NCBI GenBank assembly: GCA_946533395.1
Contig: CAMNBU010000033.1
Span: 1-25,204, forward strand
From: UBA4292 sp002395865
GTDB taxonomy: Bacteria > Bacillota > Clostridia > Lachnospirales > Lachnospiraceae
Direction: 5' to 3'
Length of the DNA stretch: 25,204 nucleotides
The notes beneath the pieces are model-generated. The model ran no database searches, was not told where the DNA came from, and saw only the letters and a program-made list of their open reading frames with translations. The position numbers were made by a program, and so were the translations under genes. This document shows positions 8,034 through 18,400 of this stretch, in pieces. The stretch's first letter is position 1. Each line of letters opens with the position of its first letter.

Positions 8034-9284
8034 TTAGAACGCCCAGGTACCGTTTCTGAATACCTCTACCTCTGTTCCGTCCGCCTTGATACCTGTGATC
8101 GTAAGATCATCCGTGCCGATCATGAAATCCACATGTATCATGGAATCGTTCACTCCGGCCGCGAGGGTCTCCTCGGTGCTCATGTTCTCGAAGCCTTCCA
8201 GAAGGTTGGTAAAACCGGTTCCGAGAGCCACATGGCATGCCGCATTTTCATCGAAGAGCGTGTTGTAGAACAGAATGCCGCACTGATTTATGGGTGATTC
8301 CTTCGGAACCAGAGCCACCTCTCCGAGGTAGGGAGCTCCCTCATCCATCGCGATCATCTCCTCCAGAAGCTGCTGGCCCTTTTCGGCCTTCACCTCCACG
8401 GCCCTGCCGTTTTCAAATCTGATGGAGAAGTTCTCTATCAGCTGGCCCTGATACGACAGCGGCTTGCTGGCCACTAAAAGACCGTCGGCCCTGCCCCTCA
8501 TAGGCGAGGTGAATATCTCCTCGGTGGGCATGTTCGGATTGAAATAGATGCCCTGAAGAGAATACTCTCCTCCACCCTCCCATTTTACTCTGGGGTTCAG
8601 TCCCACTGTAAAATCGGTTCCGTTTTTACTTGTATAATGTAATCTGTCGAATTTCTGTTCATTGAGCCAAGCGCTTCTTTGTATGAAGTCCTCATTGTGC
8701 TCATCCCATGCCCTGAAGGGATCGCAGGTCATGGCGCTCTTATCGCTTCCGTCGCCCATGCGCGCGCACTTAAGAATTGCCTCCCAGAGCTTTCTCACGG
8801 CATCATTCGTGCGAAGTCCGGGGAATACCTTCTTCGCCCATGCCCTCGACGGCGCGGCTACGATGACCCACTGATATCTGTTCTCCATCTGGTCTATGTA
8901 AGGCTTTAACACAGGATAGCGTCTTCTTCTGACCTCTCCCGCCTTCTTCACATCCGTTCCCTTGAGCGCGTCCGGATCATCCGAATCGATGTAGATCATG
9001 CACGGAAGATCCTTTACTCTCTGCTTTATCTTCTCCTCCTGCCAGGTGGTCACTGTGGAGAGTATATCGATATCCGCATACTTATTGTCCAGTCTGTTGG
9101 CAAATGCGTTCGTCCATTCTATCTTCACATAGGAAGCCCCCGCCTTGTAGCATGCCTCGGCCACATATCCGGCAAGCTCCTCCTGATCGGTGGCAGCGGT
9201 CACAATTACCTGCTGTCCCTTCTGTACAGCCGCGCCCTTCTCGGCGATCAGCTTTGCGTACTTCTTCAAGATCGTCTTATTCAT
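8034..9284 (-). CDS. M29-family metallo-aminopeptidase
   Basis: A 416-residue cytoplasmic aminopeptidase of the M29 (thermophilic aminopeptidase, AmpS/PepS/AmpT-like) family, which removes N-terminal residues from peptides using two metal ions. Length is typical. Metal-ligand regions match the family: NMPTEEIFTSP (251-261, E255 or E256), LGEVALVP (320-327, E322), DENAACHVALG (345-355, H351) and IHVDFMIG (383-390, H384 and D386). The N-terminal half has the QKGQQVIVTA strand seen in relatives. Its ATG overlaps the stop of the upstream membrane-protein gene as ATGA, so the two are probably translationally coupled. The functional link to the helicase downstream is unknown. Confidence 0.93.
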   Translation of the reverse strand: MNKTILKKYAKLIAEKGAAVQKGQQVIVTAATDQEELAGYVAEACYKAGASYVKIEWTNAFANRLDNKYADIDILSTVTTWQEEKIKQRVKDLPCMIYIDSDDPDALKGTDVKKAGEVRRRRYPVLKPYIDQMENRYQWVIVAAPSRAWAKKVFPGLRTNDAVRKLWEAILKCARMGDGSDKSAMTCDPFRAWDEHNEDFIQRSAWLNEQKFDRLHYTSKNGTDFTVGLNPRVKWEGGGEYSLQGIYFNPNMPTEEIFTSPMRGRADGLLVASKPLSYQGQLIENFSIRFENGRAVEVKAEKGQQLLEEMIAMDEGAPYLGEVALVPKESPINQCGILFYNTLFDENAACHVALGTGFTNLLEGFENMSTEETLAAGVNDSMIHVDFMIGTDDLTITGIKADGTEVEVFRNGTWAF

Positions 9285-9769
9285 TTTCTTTTCTTACCCT
9301 TATCCTTATCCTTTTTTGTTCTTTTCGCGTCCTGCGAATCCACCGCAGCCAATATAAGCTCGAATACGCATCTCATTATAAATGACACAAAAAGATACAG
9401 GCACAGCACTCCGAACAGATACATAAAAAACTGTCTGTGTTCATCATGCGGCTCGCCCCTCCACGCTGCGAATGCGACGATGAATATCACCAGCTCGACT
9501 GCCATCGGTATCAGTCTGAGGCCGATCTCGGTCCTTATCCAGGACATGTCCCTACCGCGCCTTATAAGCATCTCGACCAACCCGTATATCACAAAAAAAC
9601 CGGTACCGACGAGAAGAACTTGGCCGACTCCGAGCATGTTCTGTTTTTCAAAAGCAAGGATGTCCATCAGATGCAGCATGATAAATACCGCAATGATCTC
9701 AAAAACTATCGACAGCGGCGCCGCGGCGACAAAAAACGGCCACCCGAGCTTCTTCTTGTATCCGTACAT
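9281..9769 (-). CDS. Four-helix membrane protein, unknown function
   Basis: A 162-residue protein I cannot assign to a family. It shows four hydrophobic segments (about residues 10-33, 46-68, 82-104 and 112-140) and a lysine-rich C-terminal tail (KRTKKDKDKGKKRK), so it is an integral membrane protein with a basic, presumably cytoplasmic, tail. It is the first gene of an operon: a clear promoter lies 38 nt upstream of the ATG, an AGG-containing ribosome binding site precedes it, and its stop overlaps the aminopeptidase start. The basic tail could bind RNA or phospholipid headgroups, but this is only a guess. Confidence 0.8.
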   Translation of the reverse strand: MYGYKKKLGWPFFVAAAPLSIVFEIIAVFIMLHLMDILAFEKQNMLGVGQVLLVGTGFFVIYGLVEMLIRRGRDMSWIRTEIGLRLIPMAVELVIFIVAFAAWRGEPHDEHRQFFMYLFGVLCLYLFVSFIMRCVFELILAAVDSQDAKRTKKDKDKGKKRK

Positions 9770-9806
9770 TTTCTACCTGCCTGTATTCACAATACTCCGA
9801 CTTTGT

Positions 9807-9835
9807 ATGATACCATTTTCCTCGGTTTACGTCAA
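9807..9835 (-). promoter_or_regulatory. Sigma-A-type promoter of the membrane protein/M29/helicase operon
   Basis: On the minus strand, -35 TTGACG (9830-9835), a 17-nt spacer and -10 TATCAT (9807-9812), five of six matches in each box. The start point would be near 9800, about 30 nt upstream of the ATG at 9769. Confidence 0.82.
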
Positions 9836-9877
9836 GTCCCGCCGGCCCTTACCTAAATCCCGTCGTCGGCAGAGGGT

Positions 9878-11350
9878 TCAGTCAAATATTCCCAGTATTC
9901 CCTTTAAAAGCTCGGGGGCGGAGACTATTATCAGGGCGAGCTTTTCACGAACGCGGGTAATGCCCTGATAAAACAGGTTGGGGTACATGTAATCCGGATC
10001 CGGGTGCGGTATGCCCTGCAGATATCCGTCGCGGTCGTAATAAAATGAGCTGTCCATAAGCATCACCACGCGGTCGAATTCCATGCCTATGACATGGCCC
10101 GCGTCGAAGCGCTCCTCGTAGATGCCGTACGGGTCGCCCGCATCCTTGGGCTTCGCGTAATTAATGAAGGTGTAGCCCTGCGCCTTGTAGTATTCGAGCA
10201 TATTCTGCGCCTCGGCGCTCGAGTCCGCATAGAGCACGCTTATATCGTCGTAGCTTATGGAATACGGAGGCTTTCTTCCGATCTTCTGTATACACTGGAT
10301 AAATGTGTGCATCTGCCTGTTCATCCTTATCTTCTCGCTGAGGACGAACTCGGCGCATCCCTCCATCTGCCTGATCCGCGCAGTGATATTTCTGCTCTTT
10401 TCGGCCCTCGTGAGCACCTGATCGGGGTCTGAGGACAGTATGCAGGTCATCCCGCTTCCGGCCGCTTTCTCGATGATCGAATACTCCTCATCCGTCAGTC
10501 TGTGTGCCTCGTCCACGAGGAGGAAGCTTGTCGAATAATCTATCGAACTAATATTTTTTGCGCTCTTTATCTCCAGATTCTCTACCTGTTCATTGATCGT
10601 GTTCTGTCCGTCGTTCTGGGCGGCGCAGTGAAGGAGCAGGGTCCTGCCGTTTTTTGCGAGAGTCTTTGCAATGTCATATAGAAGGAGGGTCTTGCCGGTA
10701 CCCGGCTGACCGGTTATGTGAAACAGATACTTTCCCCTCTCGCAGGACGCGAGAAGACTGCGCTTCAACTGATCCTGCGCCTGCGTCAGAAAATACTCCC
10801 CGCGTATGAATTTCCACGGTGTGGTAAACGGCGATATAAGATAATCCGAGGCCCTGAACAGGCTGTCAATATCCCTTTCATATGCGGCAGCGTTCTTCAT
10901 CTTCTGAACTATCTCCGACATATCCGCGTCCAGCAGCTTCTCGCCGAGTCCCAGCTTGTGGCAGGTCATCGTCCCGGTGACCACGCAGTACAGGTGCAGT
11001 CTCCTGCCCAGATGCGAAAGATAATGCCTGTTCTTTATCAGCTGCGCCAGTATCTGCTCATCCGGGACGCTCTGCGACTTCAGCTCGATACCGATGCACT
11101 CATCCTCCGTTATCTTCAGAATGTCGAACTCCTTGCCGATGCGAGGTATCACGAAGCCGAAGCCGTACCCGTCAAAATCGTCCACCTCCGCTCCCCGCCT
11201 CACCAGCTCATCCACCAGAAGCCGCAACGATTCTATCTCGTGATACTTCGGTTTCTTCGGGCTGTCTGGCCTCGCCTCATGGTTATATATATCGTTAAAG
11301 CTCTCCTCATCGTGCACGCGGGAGATATTGTATATATTTACCGGACGCAT
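9878..11350 (-). CDS. PD-(D/E)xK nuclease-like domain fused to DUF2075 helicase
   Basis: A 490-residue protein. The N-terminal part (about 35-130) has the layout of a restriction-endonuclease-fold nuclease: E40, D76 in KEFDILK and E89-x-K91 in GIELKSQ. The remainder is a DUF2075 (Schlafen group 3-like) superfamily 1 helicase/ATPase: Walker A GQPGTGKT (214-221), Walker B LLVDEAH (277-283), SSDPDQ (306-311), SEKIRMN (338-344), HVIGMEFDRVV (419-429) and YQGITRVREKL (461-471). The role is probably cleavage or remodelling of nucleic acid, perhaps in defence or repair (inference). The start is the ATG at 11350, preceded by GGAGG; a frame opening at 11368 would contain that site. It has its own promoter and stands alone between two operons. 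No terminator is seen in the 42 nt before the next promoter. Confidence 0.87.
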   Translation of the reverse strand: MRPVNIYNISRVHDEESFNDIYNHEARPDSPKKPKYHEIESLRLLVDELVRRGAEVDDFDGYGFGFVIPRIGKEFDILKITEDECIGIELKSQSVPDEQILAQLIKNRHYLSHLGRRLHLYCVVTGTMTCHKLGLGEKLLDADMSEIVQKMKNAAAYERDIDSLFRASDYLISPFTTPWKFIRGEYFLTQAQDQLKRSLLASCERGKYLFHITGQPGTGKTLLLYDIAKTLAKNGRTLLLHCAAQNDGQNTINEQVENLEIKSAKNISSIDYSTSFLLVDEAHRLTDEEYSIIEKAAGSGMTCILSSDPDQVLTRAEKSRNITARIRQMEGCAEFVLSEKIRMNRQMHTFIQCIQKIGRKPPYSISYDDISVLYADSSAEAQNMLEYYKAQGYTFINYAKPKDAGDPYGIYEERFDAGHVIGMEFDRVVMLMDSSFYYDRDGYLQGIPHPDPDYMYPNLFYQGITRVREKLALIIVSAPELLKGILGIFD

Positions 11351-11356
11351 ATCACA

Positions 11357-11361
11357 CCTCC
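11357..11361 (-). promoter_or_regulatory. Shine-Dalgarno GGAGG deciding the ATG at 11350
   Basis: The minus strand reads GGAGG with a 6-nt spacer to the ATG at 11350. The upstream ATG at 11368 has no comparable site. Confidence 0.75.
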
Positions 11362-11380
11362 GCTTCATTGTCTTAAAAGT

Positions 11381-11409
11381 ATCTTACCACGCTGCATAAT
11401 GCCTGTAAA
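11381..11409 (-). promoter_or_regulatory. Promoter of the nuclease-helicase gene
   Basis: On the minus strand, -35 TTTACA (11404-11409), a 17-nt spacer and -10 TAAGAT (11381-11386). The -35 box directly follows the T-run of the terminator that closes the adhesin/sortase operon, so the gene is insulated from it. Confidence 0.7.
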
Positions 11410-11410
11410 G

Positions 11411-11439
11411 AAAAAGCTGAGCCGCCTTCGCAGCTCAGC
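11411..11439 (-). terminator. Intrinsic terminator of the adhesin/sortase operon
   Basis: On the minus strand, GCTGAGCTGC (11430-11439) pairs with GCGGCTCAGC (11416-11425), a 10-bp stem with one G-U pair and a GAAG tetraloop, followed by five T residues. It lies about 97 nt past the sortase stop codon. Confidence 0.88.
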
Positions 11440-11535
11440 CAAATACCTATATAGTCCTTCCGTGAACGTGATATACATCATCGGGCATAAGCAAACCCAT
11501 CCAGTCTTGAAGCTGATATAACACTTCTCCCTGCG

Positions 11536-12420
11536 TTATTCAACCCCGGTTTTTTCCCTATACTCCGCCCAGCTCATTACGTCATATAAAACGCCATGCA
11601 CTATAATATCCTTGTAGCGGTGATTCTTTATCTGTGTGGGATTCTGGGCAATGTCGCGCCCGCACGTGAATATGTATATATCCTGCGCAGGAAGGTCCGC
11701 CCGGTATCCGTAGTCGCGTCTTCCCTCCGATCTGGGGGCATCAAAAAGACTCTCTATCTGATAGAAATACACTCCGTCGTAGGTATAGAGGATAATGTCG
11801 TGTCCCTCGCCCGTATAGCCGTAGGTCTCGATGTCCACCAGCCTGTTAAAACTTAAGTCCTCAGATACGGAATCATGTCCCGCTATGGAGATACCTGTGA
11901 CACCGGGCTCCTGCGCGCCATCCATGAGGACGACCATCCACATCTCAAGATCGGCCTCCGCGACCGCGGGATCGCAGGAGCCGAATACGCCCCTCATGAT
12001 CCCGCAGTCGGGTATGGACAGAACGAATCTGAACTCTCCCTTCGCGTACTCGGGTGTCAGTGAATGATAATTGTCATCGCCGTACAGGCGGTAATCGGTC
12101 AGATCGAATGTGGGACCCGTGACCAGCACCTTCGTGATCTCCTCACCACCCTTGTCGATATAGCTGACGACCTTGGATCGTTTTTCTGTGCGCTCATCGC
12201 TCTCATATCCCGGCCGGAGCGCCGTGACCGCGCCATCGCTCCCGGCCGAATTTGAATATGCGATCATACAGTCTATAAAATTCCTCGCCGAAATCTCCTC
12301 GCGCTGCTGTCTCTCATAGCCCTCTCTCAGCTCTCTGTCATCCCTGAGAGCTATCACGCCTCCGAAGGCTATTAAGGCGATTCCCGCTATTAGCAGTGCT
12401 GTCCATAACCGCTTTTTCAA
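11536..12420 (-). CDS. Divergent sortase (transpeptidase) next to a giant adhesin
   Basis: A 294-residue protein from a TTG start at 12420. The N-terminus (KKR, then about 20 hydrophobic residues, 5-25) is a signal anchor, so the rest is extracellular. The body fits the sortase fold: LSIPDCGIMRGVF (134-146), GVTGISIAGHDS (173-184) with catalytic His H182, FNRLVDIETY (191-200), and the strand AQDIYIFTC with catalytic Cys C253 in place of the common TLSTC. The catalytic Arg is probably R268 in KNHRYKD, though R255 is closer to the cysteine. The usual spacing is loosened and the class is uncertain (B-like at best). Its start overlaps the adhesin stop as TTGA, with GGAGG 5 nt upstream, so the two are translationally coupled. 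The adhesin is the obvious substrate. Confidence 0.78.
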   Translation of the reverse strand: MKKRLWTALLIAGIALIAFGGVIALRDDRELREGYERQQREEISARNFIDCMIAYSNSAGSDGAVTALRPGYESDERTEKRSKVVSYIDKGGEEITKVLVTGPTFDLTDYRLYGDDNYHSLTPEYAKGEFRFVLSIPDCGIMRGVFGSCDPAVAEADLEMWMVVLMDGAQEPGVTGISIAGHDSVSEDLSFNRLVDIETYGYTGEGHDIILYTYDGVYFYQIESLFDAPRSEGRRDYGYRADLPAQDIYIFTCGRDIAQNPTQIKNHRYKDIIVHGVLYDVMSWAEYREKTGVE

Positions 12421-15400
12421 TGCCGCCTCCGAAACGCCAGGCACAGCAACACCAGGGCGATGCCAAGACCGGTAAGTCCTGCGGCCATGCCTCTTTTATC
12501 CTCTATCCCGTATGGTGTTTCACTGACCGAGGGCTCAGGCTTCTTCTGCGGTGCGGGTGTCTTTTCATTCACGCGGTCCTCATCGATGACGAGCTCCTTC
12601 TCCTCCGAAGCTGCCCCCTCAAAGCTCAACGTATAGACCCTGTCGTCCCTTTCATATCCCGCAGGGGCCTTCGCCTCCGTCAGTTCGTAGGTATAGTAAG
12701 TGAGCCTGCCGTCAATGTATTCTCCGAGGACAAGCTCCGAAAATACCGCCTCACCGTTACCCTCGCTTACCGCAATATACTCCCTTCCCGTATCTTGGCA
12801 TCGCAGCATAAACTCCGCTCCGGACAGCGCATTGCCCGCGCTATCCTTTTTGTGTATCACGATACGCCCGGTCTTTATTTCGTTTATCAGATCCTTCTCG
12901 ATATCGACCCTCACATCGTCGTTTTCATAATCGACTGTGAATGGATAAAATGTATCGTCGAGTATGTATTCATCCCCGGAGCATCTGAGCTCGCGGTAAT
13001 AATACCCGCCTGCCGGAAGCGTCTGCGTGAGCGTGGCTATGCCCTCGCTGTTTGTCCTGATGACTGCTATGCAGGTATCGCTTCCGATAACAGTCTCACC
13101 GCTCCTCTTTGATACGATGTCATCTGCGGAGAATACTCCGAAGTAAACGCCCTCCAGGGGTATTATGTTTCCCAGGGAATCCCTTCCGCGCTTTTTTATG
13201 GTGAGAGTGGCCGAAAGGAGCCTGTTCTCAATATTCTTCGTGACATCGAATACATACTCCATCCTGCCGGTATCCTCCGACTGCGGACATCCCTGTATAT
13301 CGAAGGTGTAGACCGCAGGTCTGCCATCCTCATCCACGTCTTTCGCGTACCCCGCGGGAGTCGAGGTCTCTGTTATATAGTATCTTCCTACGCTAAGCGG
13401 CTCGCTCACGGCTATTCCCTCGGAATCCGTAGTTATCCTGCAGACCTCTTCAGTCAGCTTCTCATCCGAGTATATGGCGAACTCCACCCCCGGAAGGTAC
13501 GCATACTCATGCGTGAGCCGGTAAATATCGATGCCCATGGCTGTCTCGAACAACTCGGTACTGGATACATTAAGTCCCTTCTTAACTACTCCTATGCGAC
13601 CCTTTTGTATCTCCTCCGTGAAACTGAATTCCGTGACACCGCTGTCGATGATAAACTCGCGCTCCTCCTCAGAGAGCACATACCCGGCAGGGGCGTATGT
13701 CTCACGTATCATATATGTTACCGGAACCCTGGTCACATAGTCTGTCTTCTCGGCAGTCAGAAGCTTCGACACAGCTCTGCCGTATTCGTCTGTGGCAAGC
13801 ACCGCCGCCACGCTCCCGTCAGACTTGTCATATATGGTGTACTGCGCACCCTGTACCGGTACGCCGTCGGTATCTGCCTTGACCACTGACACATATCCTC
13901 CGTTGGCGACGATGATCGACTGTTCATCGCTGTCTATATCATTATGTGCCGCTATATGCAGTCCTTCGCAGTACAAGTCCTCAAACACCACCAGTGTATA
14001 TCCCAGAAGGTTTCCTGTGTCCACGGTAAATTCCACGTTCACTGTCCCGTTTGCCGCACCCGGCACGAATCTCGCCTCACCCGTGACCTCTCTTCCCTGA
14101 GCGTCCGTGAGGGGAAGTTGTGTCTCCTTGACCATCATTCGGCCCTTTACGACATACTCTCTTCCGTCTGCGACCAGACCTTCATAAGTCACCGTGTCAA
14201 CTATGGTCGCTGTATCCGAGATTGCTGCCGCGTGTGTTCCGGTCGACTTATCCCTCGCTGTCGTGCGGATCAGGGGAACACGGACCGTCTGCGCCTCATC
14301 ATCCATTGAGGCGTGAACAGCTGCCAAAACGCCGTTTAGATAAAGATACTCAAAAGCCACAAGTGACTTTCCGGCCAGACTCCTCACAGTATCCGCGTCT
14401 ATGGCAAATGACATTGATATATCACCGCTTCCCGCATCCGGATGTACTTCATCCCGTGAGGAGATAAACGCAGGAACAAAATCAGTTGAAGCCCTCACCT
14501 TTCTTCCATCACCGTCGGTGAGTATCTCCTGTGTCTCTTTGACATATATGCAGCCCTCTATGGTGTAGGTGAGCTCTCCTCCATCCCTGTCATACAGGAG
14601 GAGGTTCTCAAAATGCACCGTATCCGTCAATATGGTATCACTGTCCGTCTGCGTCATATGGGTACCGGTCGCGTCATCCGTAAGGGTCGTTCCGATCTCT
14701 GGCACATATACGGTCTCATCAGCATCCGTCAGGTCATTAAAGGCGAATACATCCCTGTCGAAGGTATCGTCATGGACATCTTCAAACACTACAAACGTTC
14801 TCTTTTCACCTTTCAATATGCTTCCGGAGAATGTGATATCCACATCGATAAATCCTTCATCCCTCGACGCTTCGTCGGCCACCCACTGCCGGGTAACGGA
14901 TATGGGACTGCCGTCCTCATCCTTAACCTGCTCACCGGTAGCCGCATCCATCAGATCGGCCTTTACGGTATAGCTGTTGCCAGGTATCAGATATCTGTAG
15001 AATATCCGGTCGGTAATGGTAACGGTGTCATTTACGGAAACCACCTGCTCACCCGTAGCTCTGTCATAGGCCTCGGTCCTTCCCACGGGTATCCTGTAAT
15101 TGACCATCTCGCCCTCCTGCACGCCGCCTTCGCTGTGAGCGCCTTTTTCATCGACCGTTACAGTCACATCACCCATACAGTAGTATCCTTCGGGTACCGC
15201 CGCCTCGTGAAGCGTATATGTTCCTACGGGAATGCGTTCAAGGACATGCCATGTCACACCGTTCTCGGTGATATTCAGGGGATCGTTCACATCACCCGTT
15301 GTCCATCTTGCGCAGATATCACCCTCCGGCCCGATAAGTTCAAGCACACATCCGTTCAAAGTTTGTCCATCGACATAATCCGTTTTTCTGATGCGAAGCT

Positions 15401-18400
15401 GCGTGTAATCATCCCGCAGTTCCACCACATCCGATACCACCTGTGTATCGCTCACGTTAAATATCATATCCTGCGCCCTGACATACCCTTCCTGTGCAGG
15501 AGCACTCTTCTCGTGCAGAATATATTCACCGGCCGGAAGACCCCATATTATATGCTCTGTATCAGATGATGTCCAACGAAGCTCCTCACCATCCTGAATG
15601 ACGATCTCACCCATGCTGCCGTCGGACTGCGCGTAATACACTTCAAGGATCGCTCCTCTTACCTCTTCGCCCGTGGTTATATCCGTCTTCTTTATGGGTA
15701 CCGAAGTGGGCTTTTCCTGTACGATCACTTGAGACTCTATCTTATCTACTGCAGCAGCCGGTATATTTAGAAGCGCGCATTCCGCCATGGCCTGCACCAT
15801 GGGAAGATCAAAATCATATGTATCGGGATCCGTCACGAAGCCTGCGGGAGCCTGCAGCTCACGCGCGCAGTACTCGCCGAGTGGCAGCGGCGATGTCACA
15901 GCGTACGCCCTCGCGTCATCGCCCTCACGATACTGTGTTGACACGGTCTCCACAAGTGTTCCCGCCTCATATATGACTCTTCCGCTTCCGTCAAATGAAG
16001 TGATATCGTTCTTAGCGTATATTCCGAAGACCGCTCCCGATAATGTCGCACTGTCAGGCACCGTAATACCGGGCTGGGCCTCCTTCACTATCGTCAGCTC
16101 CATATAGACCGGTTCATTATCGATCTGCGCCGTAAATGAATACTCCGCGCTCTGAATCTCTGTATTCGCGGGAGCGGAAAATGAGAGCGCCACCTTCCGG
16201 TCCGACAGTTTATATCCGACAGGCGCGACAAGCTCCCGAACATAGTAGTTTCCGTATGGAAGATCTATGTCAAACACTGCGCCACCGCCGGCCTGTGTTG
16301 TGGTAACAGCCAGCAGAGTCCCGTCCGCTATCACGATGTCGTCATACGATGCGGGAAGCGACGGGTCGCTCCTCACTGGTATCACCAGCTCGCCGTCGGT
16401 AAACAGCCCGAACACAGCTCCTCCCACGGGAACTCTCTGCTCCCCCGCAGCAGAAGAATCGTACTTATATGCAGTGACTCTTGCATGCTGCTCCACGTTC
16501 TCGACCACCTGCGCACAGGTCGAAAGGACCGCGTTCTGCCCCGCATATGTGAGCTCTACCTCCCACTCCCTGTCGGCTGTGATCACCTGTCCGGTCGGTG
16601 CCATGGTCTCGAGGATCCTGTATCTTCCGAGAGGCAGCGGCGTATTTACCCCGAACTGACCGCTCGGTGATGCCGCAAGGTCGAGCACCTCCACCATCTG
16701 ATCCTTATCATATACCTTGGTGACACCGTCGCTCAGATAGATGTCCTCAGCCGCATATAGCGAGAACTCTGCGCCTACCATCTCAAACGAAGCCGTACCG
16801 AATGACGCGTTTACGAGATCGTCGTACCCGGTCCCCTGCGCCGGCCGGTAGCTTACGATCCTTGATCCATACTTGGTCACCGTTATCCGCCCATACTGGT
16901 CATCATTTTCGGCTGTAAAGAAAAGAAATTCTCCATCGCCCATGAACTGAGCAGCAACACCTTCGGGACCGGCCACCCGAAAAGCAGTTCCGTCTGCTGA
17001 AAGCTCCGAAAGCTGCCGTGCAAGCCTCACATCCACAGTCCACACCGTATCCGTCAGTACACAACCCGCCGGCGCCGTGGTCTCCTTCACATATACACGC
17101 CTTGTGAGATTCGGATAACTGTATACATTTCCACTCAGAACAAGTCTCGCAAGCCCGTCTTCACCACTCGTCATGCTGCCCGCTGCATCGATGCACGCTT
17201 CATCGTTATAGACAGTAAATACTGCCCCCGAAAGCGGCTCAGAGCTCACTGAGCTGACCTTGTATGCCCCCACATACCCCACGAGCTCAGGTGTCGTGTT
17301 GGTTATGACAGTCACATTCTTCACGCTCGTGCCGTCGTTATCGCTCGTGACCGTAAACGCGAAATCTATGCCTTCAGGACCTTCAGCTCCCTTCGCGAGG
17401 ATTCTGCTCGAGCCGTCCGCAAAACGGACCTTTATCATATCCTCCTCGACATAGTAATGTATCTCGTTCAGGTCATCGTCGTATTTTCTGAGGCCTGTGA
17501 AATCATACCTCATGCCGTCCCTTGCAGAGTCCACAGTCACCGAAGCAACATTCACGCCACCGCCGCTTTCTGTCCTCGCGTAGAGTCCGAAGGTTATCGA
17601 ATCGACAAGTGATGCAGCCACGTCATTGCCGAATTCCTTTAATACAGAATGCTGCGTATATACCGTGGAGTTTGTGAGAGTCGTCACGGCTCGTATCACC
17701 GTTCCGTCATTGTCGGTAGTCCGTACAAAATATTTGTCCAGATCGGAGCCCGTGATTCTTCTGCCTCCCTTGAGCGTGACCGCCGTCTCCTCCGCCCAGT
17801 ATATGTACTCATTTCCCTCGTCATCATATTTGCGCAGATCAGTCCACTGTGTACCGAAGGAAAGCGCATCCGAAGGCGCGCTCACCACGCTGACACTTCC
17901 AACATTTTCAGCGCTACCATCCTCAGTTCTCCTTCTCAGCTGAAGCTCCACGGATGCGATCATATGTGACGCGTCCCCGTCTATAACCTTCACGGCGCTG
18001 TGGCTCACCAGCTCACGGTTTACGATGGTGGCATCCTCCCTTCCCGTGATGGTAAAATATGTTCCGGTGGTGCCGGAAGCATAGGCTGCGACGAGCTCAT
18101 CCCTTGCGACAGGGTTCAAAAAACCTGTCAGCGCGACAGGATACACCGTGGTATCGGCCATGTATCTTGCGCCGCTTATCTCCACATATCCGTCATCACT
18201 GTCCTCACGCATATAATAAGTCTTCTGAGCCGTACCTTCCCACTCGGCGGTAAATACCGCGAAGCCCTCGCTGTCGGCCGTGACAGTCTGTACGAGTTCA
18301 CTGCACTCAGCGTCCCCATACACTCCGAAGCGCACACCGCTCACCGCGCCCCTGTTATCGCCTACCTTCCTTACAACGAAGCCGCCGTAGCTCGTTTTGC

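Noticed and set aside
11366..11486. Minus-strand open frame of 38-40 codons across the terminator upstream of the nuclease-helicase gene
   Set aside because: It reads through the terminator hairpin and the promoter, with no ribosome binding site.
12421..12444. GTG at 12444 as sortase start
   Set aside because: It would place the GGAGG site within the gene; the TTG at 12420 has ideal spacing and begins directly with a KKR signal-anchor sequence.
14613..15569. Plus-strand open frame of 318 codons, and several shorter ones, opposite the adhesin gene
   Set aside because: Shadows of a highly repetitive, GC-balanced coding sequence. The minus-strand frame shows continuous Cna-B/VaFE homology.
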